In this document: positions 1 to 8,110 of the stretch, in pieces | Layout of the letters: each line of letters starts with the position of its first letter | Position numbering within the stretch: the stretch's first letter is position 1 | NCBI RefSeq assembly: GCF_011927695.1 | Contig: NZ_JAATJE010000001.1 | Coordinates: 372,001 to 436,000, forward strand | Direction of reading: 5' to 3' | From: Sphingomonas jejuensis | GTDB lineage: Bacteria; Pseudomonadota; Alphaproteobacteria; Sphingomonadales; Sphingomonadaceae | DNA: 64,000 nt | The notes under the pieces: model-generated | What the model was told of the DNA's origin: nothing | Seen by the model: only the letters and a program-made list of their open reading frames with translations | The model's database searches: none | Program-made: the position numbers and the translations under genes

Positions 1-1
1 G

Positions 2-73
2 AAGCCGATCCCCGTCTACCCCGCTCAGGTGGACGGCGGCACCATCATGGTCGACCTGCCTGACGGGTCGTGA
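2..73 (+). CDS. C-terminal end of a Rieske-type [2Fe-2S] ferredoxin (partial)
   Basis: Only the last 23 codons are inside the window. They read KPIPVYPAQVDGGTIMVDLP and stop at TGA 71-73. The pattern PIxVYPxxVxGGxxxVDLP is typical of the last beta strands of Rieske ferredoxins that feed electrons to ring-hydroxylating oxygenases. The cluster-binding Cys and His residues lie upstream of the window and cannot be checked. The call is supported by two Rieske oxygenase alpha subunits at 8111-10824, which would need such a partner. A C-terminal piece of a nitrite-reductase small-subunit-like protein is the main alternative. Confidence 0.5.
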   Translation, partial: KPIPVYPAQVDGGTIMVDLPDGS

Positions 74-108
74 CGAGCCGATCGGAGCCACCTTTCCCGA
101 AACAGAAA

Positions 109-124
109 AAAACAAGAATGATTG
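109..124. promoter_or_regulatory. Putative operator, copy A of the catabolic-island dyad
   Basis: AAAACAAGAATGATTG reads on the other strand as CAATCA-TTCT-TGTTTT. It matches two other sites in this island, at 2633-2648 and 8040-8055. It lies about 100 bp upstream of the CoA-ligase start. Binding by a regulator is inferred from the three-fold recurrence in promoter regions. Confidence 0.5.
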
Positions 125-225
125 TTTGTTGACTTGAACTAGGCTCGCATAGGACGAAGCGCAAGCGGCCACCGCGACAAGACTCCATGGAGCAGCGTCG
201 CCGCCCGATCAGGAGAGGAAGCGAC

Positions 226-1860
226 GTGGACCAGCCAGTTTTCACCATGGGTGAGATGATCCGATCGGGTGCGGAACGCTGGCCCGACCGGGACGCGCTG
301 ATCTTCCCCGACCGCCGCCTCACCTACCAGGAGCTGAACCGGTCGGCGCGCCGCTGGGCAAAGCTGTTCATCGCGCTGGGTGTGGAGCCGGGGCAGAATG
401 TCGGCATCCTGCTGCCGACCTCGCTTGAGTTTATCCAGGCGTTCTACGGCATCGCCATGGCCGGCGGCGTCGCGGTGCCCGTCAACGCGCGGTACCAGGC
501 GCATGAGCTGAGCTACTTGGTCAAGAACGCCGAACTGGTCGTGCTCGTCACCACCGGACAGGTCACCGACAATCTCGATTTCGGTAAGCGGCTGGTGTCC
601 GCGCTGCCCTCGCTGCCGAACGCGACCGACAATCGCCGCCTCGCGATCGACGAGGCGCCGATGCTGCGCAGCGTAATCTGTCTCGACACCGGCTGCGCGC
701 CCTACATGCTGCCGGTGGATCAGGGGCTCGCGTCCGGGGATGCGGTGACGGACGCTGAGGTCGACGCGCGGATCGATGCGGTGGATCCGGAAAGCACCGC
801 GATGATCCTCTACACCTCCGGCACCACCGCCGATCCCAAGGGCGCGATGATCAGCCACCGGGGGCAGATCGGCAACAGCCGCAACCTCGGCAAGCGGTAC
901 GAATGTGGGATCGACGATCGCGTCTGGTCGCCGCTCCCCATCTTCCACATCGCAGGCATCCTGCCGATGACGATGGTGCTGGATCTGGGCGGCGCCTACA
1001 TGACGATCCCGCATTTCGATCCGGGCGTCGCGCTCAAGATGCTGGGGCGGGAACGGGCGAGCGTCGCCTATCCCAGCTTCGTCACGATCATGCAGGACCT
1101 GATCACCCATCCCAGCTTTGCGACCACCGACCTGTCGGCGCTGCGCGTCATGAATTCCAACTTCGCGGTGCAGCCGGCGTGGATCAAGGAAGCGGTCGGC
1201 GCCGCGATGCCGCACACGATCCAGGTCGGCACCTACGGTCTGACGGAAGCAGCCGGCACGGTGTCCACCAGCCGCCTGTCCGACAGCTACGAGGTCAGGA
1301 CCGGCCGCTGCGGCGTTCCGCTGGACGATTGGGAGATCCGCATCGTCGATCCGGAAACGGGCGCCGATTGCGGAGCGGGCGAACGCGGCGAGATCGCGCT
1401 GCGCGGGCCGCACATGCTGCAGGGTTATTACCGCGCACCGGAAAAGACCGCGGAGTCGATCCGCGACGGCTGGTTCTACACCGGCGACATTGGATCGATC
1501 GATGCCGACGGCAACGTCATGTTCCATGGCCGCACGAAGGACATGCTGAAGGTCGGCGGCGAGAATGTCGGCGCGGCCGAGATCGAGGCCATGCTGCAGT
1601 CGCATCCGGCGGTGAAACTGGCGCAGGTCGTGGCGCTGCCGGACCCGCGCTATTCCGAAGTGCCGGCGGCGTTCGTAGAGCTGGTCGACCATGCCGGCGC
1701 GACGGAGGACGAGCTGATCGCGCACTGCAAGGGCAAGCTCGCCAGCTTCAAGATCCCACGCCATGTGCGCATCGTGAAGAGCTGGCCGATGTCGACATCC
1801 AAGATCCAGAAGTTCCGGCTGCGCACCGAGCTGATCGCCGAGCTGGGGCTGGCCGACTGA
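226..1860 (+). CDS. AMP-dependent acyl/aryl-CoA ligase (ANL superfamily)
   Basis: This 544-residue protein should activate a carboxylic acid to its CoA thioester through an acyl-AMP intermediate. The P-loop YTSGTTADPKG is at residues 196-206. The TYGLTEAAG motif and the adenylate-binding WFYTGDIG follow. The hinge motif HGRTKDMLK is near residue 435, and the C-terminal catalytic lysine is in STSKIQKF at about 526. I chose GTG 226 because AGGAGAGGAA (211-220) sits at proper distance before it; the in-frame ATG 187 has no such site and adds an Arg-rich leader. It lies between a ferredoxin tail and the ABM genes, so the substrate is probably a degradation intermediate of the island. The specific acid cannot be told from sequence; medium-chain fatty, cyclohexanoate or aryl acids are all possible. 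Confidence 0.88.
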   Translation: MDQPVFTMGEMIRSGAERWPDRDALIFPDRRLTYQELNRSARRWAKLFIALGVEPGQNVGILLPTSLEFIQAFYGIAMAGGVAVPVNARYQAHELSYLVKNAELVVLVTTGQVTDNLDFGKRLVSALPSLPNATDNRRLAIDEAPMLRSVICLDTGCAPYMLPVDQGLASGDAVTDAEVDARIDAVDPESTAMILYTSGTTADPKGAMISHRGQIGNSRNLGKRYECGIDDRVWSPLPIFHIAGILPMTMVLDLGGAYMTIPHFDPGVALKMLGRERASVAYPSFVTIMQDLITHPSFATTDLSALRVMNSNFAVQPAWIKEAVGAAMPHTIQVGTYGLTEAAGTVSTSRLSDSYEVRTGRCGVPLDDWEIRIVDPETGADCGAGERGEIALRGPHMLQGYYRAPEKTAESIRDGWFYTGDIGSIDADGNVMFHGRTKDMLKVGGENVGAAEIEAMLQSHPAVKLAQVVALPDPRYSEVPAAFVELVDHAGATEDELIAHCKGKLASFKIPRHVRIVKSWPMSTSKIQKFRLRTELIAELGLAD

Positions 1861-1902
1861 TCGGGGGGCGGGCGACGCTCAGGCCGCCCGCCTGCCCACT
1901 AG

Positions 1903-2199
1903 TCAGGGAAGCGAGCGGAAGAAGCTCAGCTTCATGTCCTCGGCCAGGCATTCCAGGATCGGCGGCACCAGCCGGTCGTGGAAGTCGATCGACATGTGCG
2001 CGTCGAAGGCGGCATCGTCCGTGAAGGTCGCCACCACCATGAACAGGTCGGGATCGTCGTCCGACTGCAACAGCTCGTAGACGAGCGCGTCCGGCTCCTG
2101 CTCGACCACCAGCGCCTTCAGCTCGACCTGCAGGTCGATGAGGCGCTGCCGCGACTCCGGCTTGCAGCGCAACTCTGCAATGAAGCTCTTCCCGCTCAT
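1903..2199 (-). CDS. ABM-domain (antibiotic biosynthesis monooxygenase-like) protein 2
   Basis: This is a 98-residue dimeric alpha-beta barrel type protein. The N-terminal strand FIAELRCKPESRQRL, the central DLFMVVATFTDDAAFDAHM and the late FHDRLVP follow the ABM pattern. Such proteins include cofactor-free quinol monooxygenases and small heme-degrading enzymes, but many have no known substrate. Its ATG overlaps the stop of the upstream gene as ATGA (2196-2199), so the two are translationally coupled. The neighbour is also 98 residues and of the same fold, so they may form a heterodimer or be a duplicated pair. A longer in-frame start at 2253 would run deep into the upstream gene and is unlikely. 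Confidence 0.75.
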   Translation of the reverse strand: MSGKSFIAELRCKPESRQRLIDLQVELKALVVEQEPDALVYELLQSDDDPDLFMVVATFTDDAAFDAHMSIDFHDRLVPPILECLAEDMKLSFFRSLP

Positions 2200-2492
2200 C
2201 GCGCGTCCTCCAGGTCGTAGAGCATTTCGCGCTGATAATGGCCGTCCATGCACTCCATCATCTGGGCGATCAGCGGCTTGTTGTGGTCGTAGTTCATGTG
2301 CTGCCGGTCGGCATCTTCGTCCACGAAGGATTCGTACACCGCGAACATGCCGGGCTCTTCCAGCCGGAAGAAGCGGTAGCCGACCGTGCCGGGTTCGCGG
2401 TCGACCAGCCCTTCCATCTGCCGCGCCAGCGCGATGAAGTCGTCCGTGCGATCCGGCTTGATCCGGAACCGCGAGAGAAAGCTGAAGGCCAT
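2196..2492 (-). CDS. ABM-domain (antibiotic biosynthesis monooxygenase-like) protein 1
   Basis: This 98-residue protein is the first gene of a two-gene unit. It has the ABM layout: FLSRFRIKPDRTDDF, then TVGYRFFRLEEPGMFAVYES, then HMNYDHNKPLI. I chose ATG 2492 because AGGAG lies eight bases upstream on the minus strand; a GTG three codons earlier is too close to that site. It is transcribed away from the TonB receptor gene, and the shared intergenic region holds one copy of the island dyad. A role in oxidising a quinol or other intermediate of the pathway is inferred from context. The active residues of this family are not strict enough to assign a reaction. Confidence 0.77.
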   Translation of the reverse strand: MAFSFLSRFRIKPDRTDDFIALARQMEGLVDREPGTVGYRFFRLEEPGMFAVYESFVDEDADRQHMNYDHNKPLIAQMMECMDGHYQREMLYDLEDAR

Positions 2493-2632
2493 CGGCACCA
2501 CTCCTCTTAATGAGCGTCCATCCTCAAGACGCCCTTGTCTGTCTTAGACGACGATTGCTGCTGTCTCCTCAAGCACTTTCTTCCTCGGCCAAGTACAGCT
2601 GCTGCACCGCAGCAAAACTGCTTGTAAAAAGA

Positions 2633-2648
2633 CAATCATGCCTGATTG
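2633..2648. promoter_or_regulatory. Putative operator, copy C of the catabolic-island dyad (perfect palindrome)
   Basis: CAATCATGCCTGATTG is a perfect inverted repeat, CAATCA-TGCC-TGATTG. It is between the divergent ABM pair and the TonB receptor, and so could control both. It is the most symmetrical of the three copies (see 109-124 and 8040-8055). Its position argues against very upstream start codons for the receptor. Confidence 0.6.
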
Positions 2649-2723
2649 AAAAGCAGCGGGAATATGGTAGCCTCATTAAATAAGGACCATCTGATTAGGA
2701 TGGCCGTTGAGGAGGAGGGGCCT

Positions 2724-5279
2724 GTGCCTATCGACCGCTTGAAGGCTGGAACCGCGCTTGCGCTCTTGATGGCGAGCGGGGTGGTTGCATCACCCGCGGC
2801 GCTCGCGCAGGTCGGTGGCACGCCGGCCGCAGACGCCGTACCGGCGCAGCCCCCGCTCGGCACCGAAACCGCACCCGCGGGCACGGGGCAGACTCCGCAA
2901 AGCGGCGATCCGGAGGCGACCAGCCCGGTGGGCGGGCTGGAGGACATCGTCATCACGGCGACGCGGCGCGACTCCGACCTGCAGACCACGCCGATCGCGG
3001 TGTCGGCGGTCAGCGCCGATTTCATCCAGCAGGTCAGCCCGCGCGACATCGGCGATCTGGCGGCGTTCGTGCCGAACTTCTCCGCCGGCACGATCACCAA
3101 CTTCAACGCCGCATCCTTTGCGATGCGCGGCGTGGGCCAGACCAACATCATCGTCTATTTCGAGCCGCCGGTTGCCGTCCTCGTCGACGACTTCGTCGTG
3201 CCCAGCGTGCAGACGCAGCTGCTCGACACCTTCGACGTCGATCAGGTGGAGGTGCTGCGCGGCCCGCAGGGCACGCTGTTCGGGAAGAACACGACGGGCG
3301 GCGTTGTCACTGTGCGCACCAAGCGCCCGATCCTCGACGAACTGTCGGTGGAGTTCCGCGGCGAAGTGGGCGATTTCGGCACGCGCCAGATCCAGTTCGC
3401 GACCAACGTACCGATCATCGGCGACGCCGTCGCGTTCCGCCTGGTCGGCGGCTACGAAAGCAGCGACGGCTTCTACCGAAACGGCGCCTGCTACGGCCCG
3501 GTGACCGGCTTTGTGCCCAACAAGTTCAACGGCGCGTCCGGCTGCCTCGACGGCCGGCGGCTGGGCGGGCTCGACGTCTGGCAGGCGCGTGCCAAGCTGC
3601 TGGTCGAGCCGGCCGACTGGATCGATGCGCTGTTCCAGTATGAGTGGATCCGTGATCAGTCGGACGTGCTGCCGTCGGTCAACGAAAACGATCGCTACAC
3701 CGGCGACGGCGTGTTCCTGACCGATCTGCTCGGCGTGATCCGGCCGAACCCGAACAGCTCCGACCCGCTGGACAATGCCGCCGTCACCGACCGGGCGGAC
3801 GCGCTGATCCGCATGAACCGCGGGCAGCGGATCGACGTCGACGGCTTCTACGCCAACATCAATTTCAACTTCGACATCGGCACGCTGTCGTCCGTGTCCG
3901 GCTACCGGTTCCAGCGGTCCCGCCTGCCGAACACCTATCCGGGTGCGGCGCCGTTCGCCGCCGATGGCCAGCCCCTGTCGATCTTCGACGCATCGCGCGA
4001 CGACGATCGCAAGACCTGGCAGCAGGAACTGCGCTTCGCCAGCGACCTGGACGGCCCCTTCAACTTCGTGGTCGGCGGCTTCTATCAGCGCGAACGGATC
4101 GACTTCTGCGTCGCGCAGATCCTGGGATTCCTTGATCTTACCAGCGGACCGCTGCCCTTCGGCAACTGGAACGACACGCCCTATCTGCTGTGCAGCGCGC
4201 AGCGCGGCACGTCGAAAGCCGTGTTCGCCGAGGGTACTGTGGAACTGACGCCGACGCTCTCCTTTACCGCGGGCGGGCGCTACACCTGGGAAGACAAGAC
4301 CTGGTATGGCCGCCAGCAGGTCTTCATCCCGCAGTTGAACGGCGGGTTTGACCCCACCATCAGCATCAACGAGCCGCTCGACGCCAGCGTGTTCAACTTC
4401 CCGGCCGGCGTTGTGCGGGTGGATGCGCAGGCGCGCGAGCCCACCTACCGCGCCAGCCTCAGCTGGGAAGCGACGCCCGAGCTGTTCTTCTACGGAACCT
4501 ACTCGCACGGCTTCAAGGGCGGCGCCTTCAACGACCAGATCGGCGGCTTCGCGGCCTTCGGCACGGATCTCGATGCATTCCGCCAGGCCGCGCAGGCGAC
4601 CCAGCCGGAACTCGCCGACAGCTTCGAGGTCGGCGTGAAGAGCGAGTTCCTCGACAACCGGCTGCGCTTCAATCTCACCGGCTTCTACGTCCGCTACACC
4701 GATCTGCAGAAGCAGCTGAACGTGCCGATCATCGTCAACGGCCAGCCGAACCAGGTGACCTTGTTCGTCAACGCCGCCAGTGCCGACGTGAAGGGCATCG
4801 AGGCGGAAGCGACGGCGACGCCGTTCGACGGCTTGGTGCTGCGCGGCGTGCTCGGTTATCAGGACGCGGCGTACAACGAATATGACGCGCCCAATGCCGG
4901 GTACGATCTCGCCACCGCGCCGCTGGATCGCGCGCCCGAATGGCAGTGGACGGTCGATGGCACCTACAGCACGGCGATCGCCGACGACTACAAGATCACC
5001 TTCAACGGATCAGTCGCCTACACCAGCCGCAACCTGTCCACGCAGGCGATCGACGATCCGCTCGGCAACACCTTCCTGGATGCACGCACGCTTGTGAATG
5101 CGTCCATCACGCTTGCCGAAACGGACGACAACTACTTCGTGCGCCTGGTCGGCCGGAACCTGACGGACGAGCGCTACCGCGTCGCGTCGCAGAACGTCGC
5201 GGGACTGTGGCTGAACTCCAACTTCGGTGCGCCGCGCTACTTCGGCGTCGAAGCCGGCGTGCGCTTCGGCAGGCAGTGA
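2724..5279 (+). CDS. TonB-dependent outer-membrane receptor (catabolic island)
   Basis: This 851-residue receptor should import the island's substrate across the outer membrane using TonB energy. After the signal peptide comes a TonB-box-like EDIVITATRR, a plug domain with VLRGPQGTLFGKNTTGG, and a 22-strand barrel ending in YFGVEAGVRFGRQ, whose last strand carries the usual aromatic and hydrophobic residues. I prefer GTG 2724: GGAGGAGGGG (2711-2720) is just upstream and translation gives a clean signal peptide, PIDRLKAGTALALLMASG followed by an Ala-rich cleavage region ending in LAQ. Earlier starts at 2664 (ATG) and 2700 (ATG) would add a non-signal leader. The PQQ dehydrogenase follows after 31 bp, so the two are probably co-transcribed. 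The plug is of the generic catechol/vitamin receptor type; the ligand is unknown. Confidence 0.9.
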   Translation: MPIDRLKAGTALALLMASGVVASPAALAQVGGTPAADAVPAQPPLGTETAPAGTGQTPQSGDPEATSPVGGLEDIVITATRRDSDLQTTPIAVSAVSADFIQQVSPRDIGDLAAFVPNFSAGTITNFNAASFAMRGVGQTNIIVYFEPPVAVLVDDFVVPSVQTQLLDTFDVDQVEVLRGPQGTLFGKNTTGGVVTVRTKRPILDELSVEFRGEVGDFGTRQIQFATNVPIIGDAVAFRLVGGYESSDGFYRNGACYGPVTGFVPNKFNGASGCLDGRRLGGLDVWQARAKLLVEPADWIDALFQYEWIRDQSDVLPSVNENDRYTGDGVFLTDLLGVIRPNPNSSDPLDNAAVTDRADALIRMNRGQRIDVDGFYANINFNFDIGTLSSVSGYRFQRSRLPNTYPGAAPFAADGQPLSIFDASRDDDRKTWQQELRFASDLDGPFNFVVGGFYQRERIDFCVAQILGFLDLTSGPLPFGNWNDTPYLLCSAQRGTSKAVFAEGTVELTPTLSFTAGGRYTWEDKTWYGRQQVFIPQLNGGFDPTISINEPLDASVFNFPAGVVRVDAQAREPTYRASLSWEATPELFFYGTYSHGFKGGAFNDQIGGFAAFGTDLDAFRQAAQATQPELADSFEVGVKSEFLDNRLRFNLTGFYVRYTDLQKQLNVPIIVNGQPNQVTLFVNAASADVKGIEAEATATPFDGLVLRGVLGYQDAAYNEYDAPNAGYDLATAPLDRAPEWQWTVDGTYSTAIADDYKITFNGSVAYTSRNLSTQAIDDPLGNTFLDARTLVNASITLAETDDNYFVRLVGRNLTDERYRVASQNVAGLWLNSNFGAPRYFGVEAGVRFGRQ

Positions 5280-5310
5280 CCGAAAAGGCGGCCGGACAGG
5301 ATCAGGGGAG

Positions 5311-7434
5311 ATGCCCGTGCAATCGAAACTGATCGGTCTGGCCGCGCTGCTTCTCCTCGGCGGCTGCAACCGTTCGCAGCCCGCCGAGACGACGGCGGCG
5401 GTCGCCGACCTCGGGCCGCAAGGCTGGCGCGCGCAGCTGACGGACGGCAGCGACGGGCGTGACTGGCCGGGGTTCGGCCGCACCTATGGCGAGCAGCATT
5501 TCAGCCCGCTCGACCAGATCAACGCGGGAAATGTCGGGGAACTCGGCCTCGTCTGGTCGCTGGACCTGCCGGCCGGCAATCCCGCGACCGGCCCGATCGC
5601 GGTCGGCGGCGTCATCTATTTCGCGGCCGGCTACAGCGTCATCCGCGCGGTGGACGCCGCCACCGGGCGACTGCTGTGGACCTTCGATCCCAAGGCGCCC
5701 GAGGCGTCCGGCCACAAGCTGCGCCAGGGCTGGGGCAGCCGCGGCATCGCCTATTGGAATGGCAAGCTCTACACCGGCACGCAGGACGGCCGGCTGATCG
5801 CGGTGGACGCGCGGACCGGACGACAGGTCTGGTCCGCGCAGACCTTCGGACGCGACGAGCAGCGCTTCATCTCCGGGCCTCCGCGCGTGTTCGACGGCAA
5901 GGTCATCATCGGCCATGGCGGCGCGGATGCCGCGCCGATCCGCGGCTATGTCACCGCCTATGATGCGGAAAGCGGCCGGCAGCTGTGGCGCTTCCACACC
6001 GTGCCCGGCAACCCGGCGGAGGGCTTCGAAAGCCCGGCGATGGAAATGGCCGCAAAGACCTGGTCGGGCGACTGGTGGACCAACGGCGGCGGCGGCACCG
6101 TGTGGAACGCCATCACCTATGACGCCGAACAGGACCTGATCCTGCTCGGCACCGGCAACGGCGCGCCGTGGAACCACCAGATCCGCAGCGAAGGCAAGGG
6201 CGACAACCTGTTCCTGTGCTCGATCGTCGCGCTGGACGCGAAGACGGGCGCATATCGCTGGCATTACCAGATCAACCCCGGCGAGACCTGGGACTTCAAC
6301 GCCGCGATGGACATGGAGCTGGCCGATCTCACCATCGACGGGCAGCGGCGCAAGGTGGTGATGACCGCGCCGAAGAACGGGTTCTTCTACGTCATCGACC
6401 GCACCAACGGGCGCCTGATCTCCGCCGAGCCGTTCGTGGAGACGACCTGGGCGAAGCGGATCGACCGGGAGACCGGCCGCCCCGTCGAGGAACCGGGCGT
6501 CCGCTACACCGAACGGCCGACGACCTTCCGCCCGACGCCGGTCGGCGCGCACAGCTGGCCGCCGATGGCCTTCTCGCCGCAGTCTGGCCTCGTCTACATT
6601 CCCGCCATCGACCTCCAGGTGACGTTCGATGCCACCGGCATGACGCGGGAGAATTTCAGCTGGTCGGGCAACATGGGGCTGACCAGCGGCGTCGGATACC
6701 GGGTCGAGCCCGGTCCCGGCGACGACACGCAGGGCTATCTCGTCGCCTGGGATCCGATCCGGCAGGAACAGCGCTGGCGCATCCCGATGGCGGGGCACTT
6801 CAACGGCGGCGTGATGGCGACCGGTGGCGGGCTGGTGTTCCAGGGGCATCCCGACTCCACCTTCAACGCCTATGACGCGACCACCGGCCGGTCGCTGTGG
6901 GAGTTCGATGCGCGCGCCGCCATCGTCGCGCCGCCGATCAGCTACATGGTGAACGGCCGCCAGTATGTGACGGTGATCGCCGGCATGGGGACAAGCGGCG
7001 GGCTGTTCGGGCCGATGCTGGAGAAGTTCGGCATCGACTATCGCACGCAGGCACGGCGCGTGCTCACCTTCGCGATCGGCGGTCGCGCCACGCTGCCGCC
7101 GAAGACGCCGTACCGCGCGGCCGCGTTCGCCGATCCCGGCTACACGCCGAATGAGCGGATGGCGCGCGCGGGGGAGGCGATCTTCAACGGGCGCTGCGCG
7201 GTCTGCCACGGCGGCGCGGCCATTGCCGGCGGCACCGCGCCCGATCTGCGCACCTCCGCGGCGGTCGCCGATCCGGATGCCTTCTGGTCGATCGTGCACG
7301 ACGGCGCGCTGGTGTCGGCGGGGATGCCGCAGTTCGAGGATCACAACCGCGAACAGCTTGAAAGCGTGCGCGCTTACCTGCGGGAACGCGCGGCGGCGCT
7401 GCGGACCTCCGGTGCGCGCCAAGCCGCTCGCTGA
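5311..7434 (+). CDS. Quinohemoprotein alcohol dehydrogenase (PQQ plus cytochrome c), predicted lipoprotein
   Basis: This 707-residue enzyme oxidises an alcohol in the periplasm with PQQ and passes electrons to a fused cytochrome c. The lipobox LLLLGGC puts Cys near residue 19, so it is likely membrane-anchored. Beta-propeller repeats such as GRLLWTFDPK, GRLIAVDARTGRQVW and GRSLWEFDAR fit an eight-bladed PQQ domain. GETWDFNAAMD holds the expected active-site Asp. The heme motif CAVCH is at 629-633, with a later SAGMPQFEDH giving the probable Met ligand. I could not find the adjacent-Cys ring typical of many methanol-type enzymes. The start could be ATG 5311, or GTG 5317, which is better spaced from AGGGGAG (5304-5310). 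The gene lies 31 bp after the receptor. No PQQ synthesis genes are in the window. Confidence 0.88.
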   Translation: MPVQSKLIGLAALLLLGGCNRSQPAETTAAVADLGPQGWRAQLTDGSDGRDWPGFGRTYGEQHFSPLDQINAGNVGELGLVWSLDLPAGNPATGPIAVGGVIYFAAGYSVIRAVDAATGRLLWTFDPKAPEASGHKLRQGWGSRGIAYWNGKLYTGTQDGRLIAVDARTGRQVWSAQTFGRDEQRFISGPPRVFDGKVIIGHGGADAAPIRGYVTAYDAESGRQLWRFHTVPGNPAEGFESPAMEMAAKTWSGDWWTNGGGGTVWNAITYDAEQDLILLGTGNGAPWNHQIRSEGKGDNLFLCSIVALDAKTGAYRWHYQINPGETWDFNAAMDMELADLTIDGQRRKVVMTAPKNGFFYVIDRTNGRLISAEPFVETTWAKRIDRETGRPVEEPGVRYTERPTTFRPTPVGAHSWPPMAFSPQSGLVYIPAIDLQVTFDATGMTRENFSWSGNMGLTSGVGYRVEPGPGDDTQGYLVAWDPIRQEQRWRIPMAGHFNGGVMATGGGLVFQGHPDSTFNAYDATTGRSLWEFDARAAIVAPPISYMVNGRQYVTVIAGMGTSGGLFGPMLEKFGIDYRTQARRVLTFAIGGRATLPPKTPYRAAAFADPGYTPNERMARAGEAIFNGRCAVCHGGAAIAGGTAPDLRTSAAVADPDAFWSIVHDGALVSAGMPQFEDHNREQLESVRAYLRERAAALRTSGARQAAR

Positions 7435-7449
7435 GGAAAGGGGGCCCCG

Positions 7450-7983
7450 CTACATCTCGCGCACGGGATCGCTGCCGTCCCAGTCCCGCGCCGCCAGGCG
7501 GATGCGGTCGAACAGGTCGATCATCGACTGTTGCGGCTCGATGACCTCCATCATCGTGCCCTGGCCGTGCGCGTCCGTGTCGAAATAGGCGAAGCGCGAC
7601 AGCGGCAGCTGCCCTGCCATCGCCACGCCGATGCCGCGCGCCTGCGCCGCCGCCAGCGTCCGGTCCAGGTCGTCGGTGAAGCTGCCGAGATGATGAAGGC
7701 CGCTGCGCCCCGCATCCAGGAAGTCGCGGTAGATGGACGGCGCCGTGCCCGGCTGGATCAGCTCGATCATCATGTCGCCGCTGTAGGCGACCGCCACCCC
7801 GCCGAAGATGTCGGCGGCCGGATCGACGCGCTCCCCCTTCATCTCCAGCCACTCGAGCGCCAGCGGCAGGCCGAAGCGGTAGAAGGGGCCGACCCCCATT
7901 GTGCCGGTCCAGTGCGCCAGCTGCGCCTCCAGATCATCGACCACGAAGGCCAGCTGGAACACGTCTCCCCACAGCTTGCTCAT
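7450..7983 (-). CDS. VOC-fold (glyoxalase / methylmalonyl-CoA epimerase-like) protein
   Basis: This 177-residue protein starts FQLAFVVDDLEAQLAHW, the usual first strand and helix of a vicinal oxygen chelate domain. The second half has GLHHLGSFTDDLDRTLAAA and MMEVIEPQQ, so two beta-alpha-beta-beta-beta modules are present. Metal ligands could be the His of GLHHLG and the Glu of MMEVIEP, but in the first half the usual His is replaced by Phe-Gln-Leu-Ala. It may therefore be metal-poor or non-enzymatic. It is transcribed divergently from the first Rieske oxygenase and shares an operator-bearing region with it. It probably acts as an isomerase, epimerase or ring-cleavage helper in the same pathway; this is inferred. 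Confidence 0.75.
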   Translation of the reverse strand: MSKLWGDVFQLAFVVDDLEAQLAHWTGTMGVGPFYRFGLPLALEWLEMKGERVDPAADIFGGVAVAYSGDMMIELIQPGTAPSIYRDFLDAGRSGLHHLGSFTDDLDRTLAAAQARGIGVAMAGQLPLSRFAYFDTDAHGQGTMMEVIEPQQSMIDLFDRIRLAARDWDGSDPVREM

Positions 7984-8039
7984 CTTTGATCCATTCTTTT
8001 GCAGGCTGCCGGATCAGCATCCTGAATCTTCTTGCCAAA

Positions 8040-8055
8040 CAATCATGCATGTTTT
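8040..8055. promoter_or_regulatory. Putative operator, copy B of the catabolic-island dyad
   Basis: CAATCATGCATGTTTT lies between the divergent VOC gene and the first Rieske oxygenase gene. Its left half CAATCA is identical to the other two copies. Copies A and B also agree in flanking bases (AAACAATCAT on the left and a run of T on the right). Confidence 0.55.
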
Positions 8056-8110
8056 TAACTTGCTGTCGATCCGACGGAAAACGCGGACGCCAGCGCCTGA
8101 GGAGAGGCCG

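Noticed and set aside
187-225. ATG 187 as start of the CoA ligase
   Set aside because: It has no ribosome site and adds an Arg-rich leader; GTG 226 has AGGAGAGGAA at proper distance.
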